The notes under the pieces: generated by a model | Seen by the model: only the letters and a program-made list of their open reading frames with translations | Database searches by the model: none | What the model was told of the DNA's origin: nothing | Made by a program: the position numbers and the translations under genes | Assembly (NCBI GenBank): GCA_031266115.1 | Contig: JAISBQ010000313.1 | Coordinates: 1-12,216, forward strand | Source of the DNA: Bifidobacteriaceae bacterium | Lineage (GTDB): Bacteria > Actinomycetota > Actinomycetes > Actinomycetales > WQXJ01 | Direction: 5' to 3' | Length of the DNA stretch: 12,216 bases | Part shown: positions 11,581 through 12,216 of the stretch, in pieces | Layout: every line of letters starts with the position of its first letter | Position numbering within the stretch: position 1 is the first letter of the stretch

Positions 11581-12216
11581 CTATGCCCAGGTTGCGGCTA
11601 CCTCGGTGAAAGCCGCGATCGCCTCTGGCTCGCCGGCGCTGACACGCACACCGTCGCCGCTGAAGGCGCGAACCACGACACCGGCCGCCTCGGCGGCCTG
11701 AGCAAGGGGAACCGACTCAGCTCCAGCGGGCACCCACACGAAGTTCCCTTGCGCGTCCGGGACGTCCCAACCTTGGCCGCGCAAGGTGGCTGCCAAGGCG
11801 TCGCGAGCCACCACCACCTGCGCGGCACGCTCACGCATGGCGACGTCCAGGCCGAGGGAGATGGTCGCCGCCAGTTGAGCAGCAGCGTTGACGCCGAATG
11901 GCGTTGACGCCCGGCGGATGGCACCAACCAACCGGGCACGCCCCATGGCATACCCCACTCGTAGCCCGGCAAGGCCGTAGGCCTTGGAGAACGTTCGCAG
12001 GCTGATGACGTTCGCGTGATCCCGGGCAACACGCTCATAGGTGCCAGCGTCCGGATCGGTGACGTACTGGATATAGGCCTCGTCCAGTACGACAAGCACA
12101 TCGCTCGGGATCGCGGCGAGGAAAGCGGCCAACTCGTCGAGGTGGACCGCCGGACCCGTCGGATTGTTGGGCGAACACACCATGATCACGCGAGTCCGAG
12201 CCGTGACGGCCCGAGC
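11581..12216 (-). CDS. PLP-dependent aminotransferase, HisC/Pat type (C-terminal part; 5' end beyond window)
   Basis: This is a fold-type I aminotransferase of class I/II. The window holds the last 211 residues; the frame is open to the edge, and the missing N-terminus is about 140-150 residues by comparison with the family. Seen are SPNNPTG (conserved substrate/PLP turn), VVLDEAYIQY (Asp that pairs with the PLP ring nitrogen), TFSKAYGLAGLRVGYAMG with the Schiff-base Lys at residue 78 of the fragment, and VRVSAGEPEA near the C-terminus, holding the Arg that usually binds the substrate carboxylate. Histidinol-phosphate aminotransferase and aromatic aminotransferase (Pat) share these motifs, and the fragment does not separate them; no other his gene is nearby, which slightly favours Pat or a HisC2-like role. 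It is on the same strand as the dehydrogenase operon, 205 bp upstream of it, with a separate promoter likely between. Confidence 0.9.
   Translation of the reverse strand, partial: ARAVTARTRVIMVCSPNNPTGPAVHLDELAAFLAAIPSDVLVVLDEAYIQYVTDPDAGTYERVARDHANVISLRTFSKAYGLAGLRVGYAMGRARLVGAIRRASTPFGVNAAAQLAATISLGLDVAMRERAAQVVVARDALAATLRGQGWDVPDAQGNFVWVPAGAESVPLAQAAEAAGVVVRAFSGDGVRVSAGEPEAIAAFTEVAATWA

Noticed and set aside
1..12216. CRISPR array
   Set aside because: The only regularly repeated elements are the two palindromes and the two 31-nt repeats; there is no series of repeats with unique spacers and no cas-like gene.

Overview
The window is high-GC DNA from an actinobacterium. The evidence is strong GC bias at third codon positions, GTG starts, TANNNT promoter boxes sitting 6 nt ahead of start codons as in leaderless actinobacterial transcripts, and a branched-chain 2-oxoacid dehydrogenase operon of the mycobacterial bkdABC type. 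A member of the Propionibacteriaceae or a related order is plausible, but the sequence alone does not fix the genus. No phage, plasmid or CRISPR signature is visible.

Layout. (1) Positions 1-1338 are a complete IS3-family insertion sequence with two overlapping transposase frames on the minus strand; its outer left end coincides with the window edge. (2) Positions 1339-1649 are non-coding but carry two strong inverted repeats that share a GCGCCAACAG box. (3) Positions 1650-2831 hold a divergent pair: tadA (tRNA adenosine deaminase, minus) and upp (uracil phosphoribosyltransferase, plus). (4) Positions 2852-3525 are a VapBC-type toxin-antitoxin pair on the minus strand. (5) Positions 3526-4937 have no intact gene. 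They contain two near-identical 51-nt palindromic elements and then about 0.9 kb of what looks like decayed, frame-shifted coding sequence on the plus strand. (6) Positions 4938-11375 are one long minus-strand operon in the order E1 alpha, E1 beta, E2, alpha/beta hydrolase, NHL-repeat thioredoxin-like protein (transcribed from right to left). (7) Positions 11376-11580 are its control region, with a nested palindromic operator candidate. (8) Positions 11581-12216 hold the C-terminal part of a PLP-dependent aminotransferase of the HisC/Pat type, also on the minus strand and cut by the window edge.

How the parts work together. The E1 alpha, E1 beta and E2 frames overlap at their stop/start codons and encode the decarboxylase and acyltransferase of a 2-oxoacid dehydrogenase complex. 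The shared E3 (lipoamide dehydrogenase) is not in the window and must be encoded elsewhere. An aminotransferase just upstream could supply 2-oxoacids from amino acids, although it is separated from the operon by a 205-bp gap. The two downstream genes, a serine hydrolase and an NHLRC2-like redox protein, are tightly packed with each other and follow E2 after 52 bp, so they are probably co-transcribed; their link to the complex is not known. tadA and upp are housekeeping genes. The IS element, the toxin-antitoxin pair, the palindromes and the decayed frames mark the stretch 1-4937 as the plastic part of the window.

No clearly new multi-gene system is visible. The best leads are the paired 51-nt palindromes, the structured spacer beside the IS element, and the nested operator ahead of the dehydrogenase operon.
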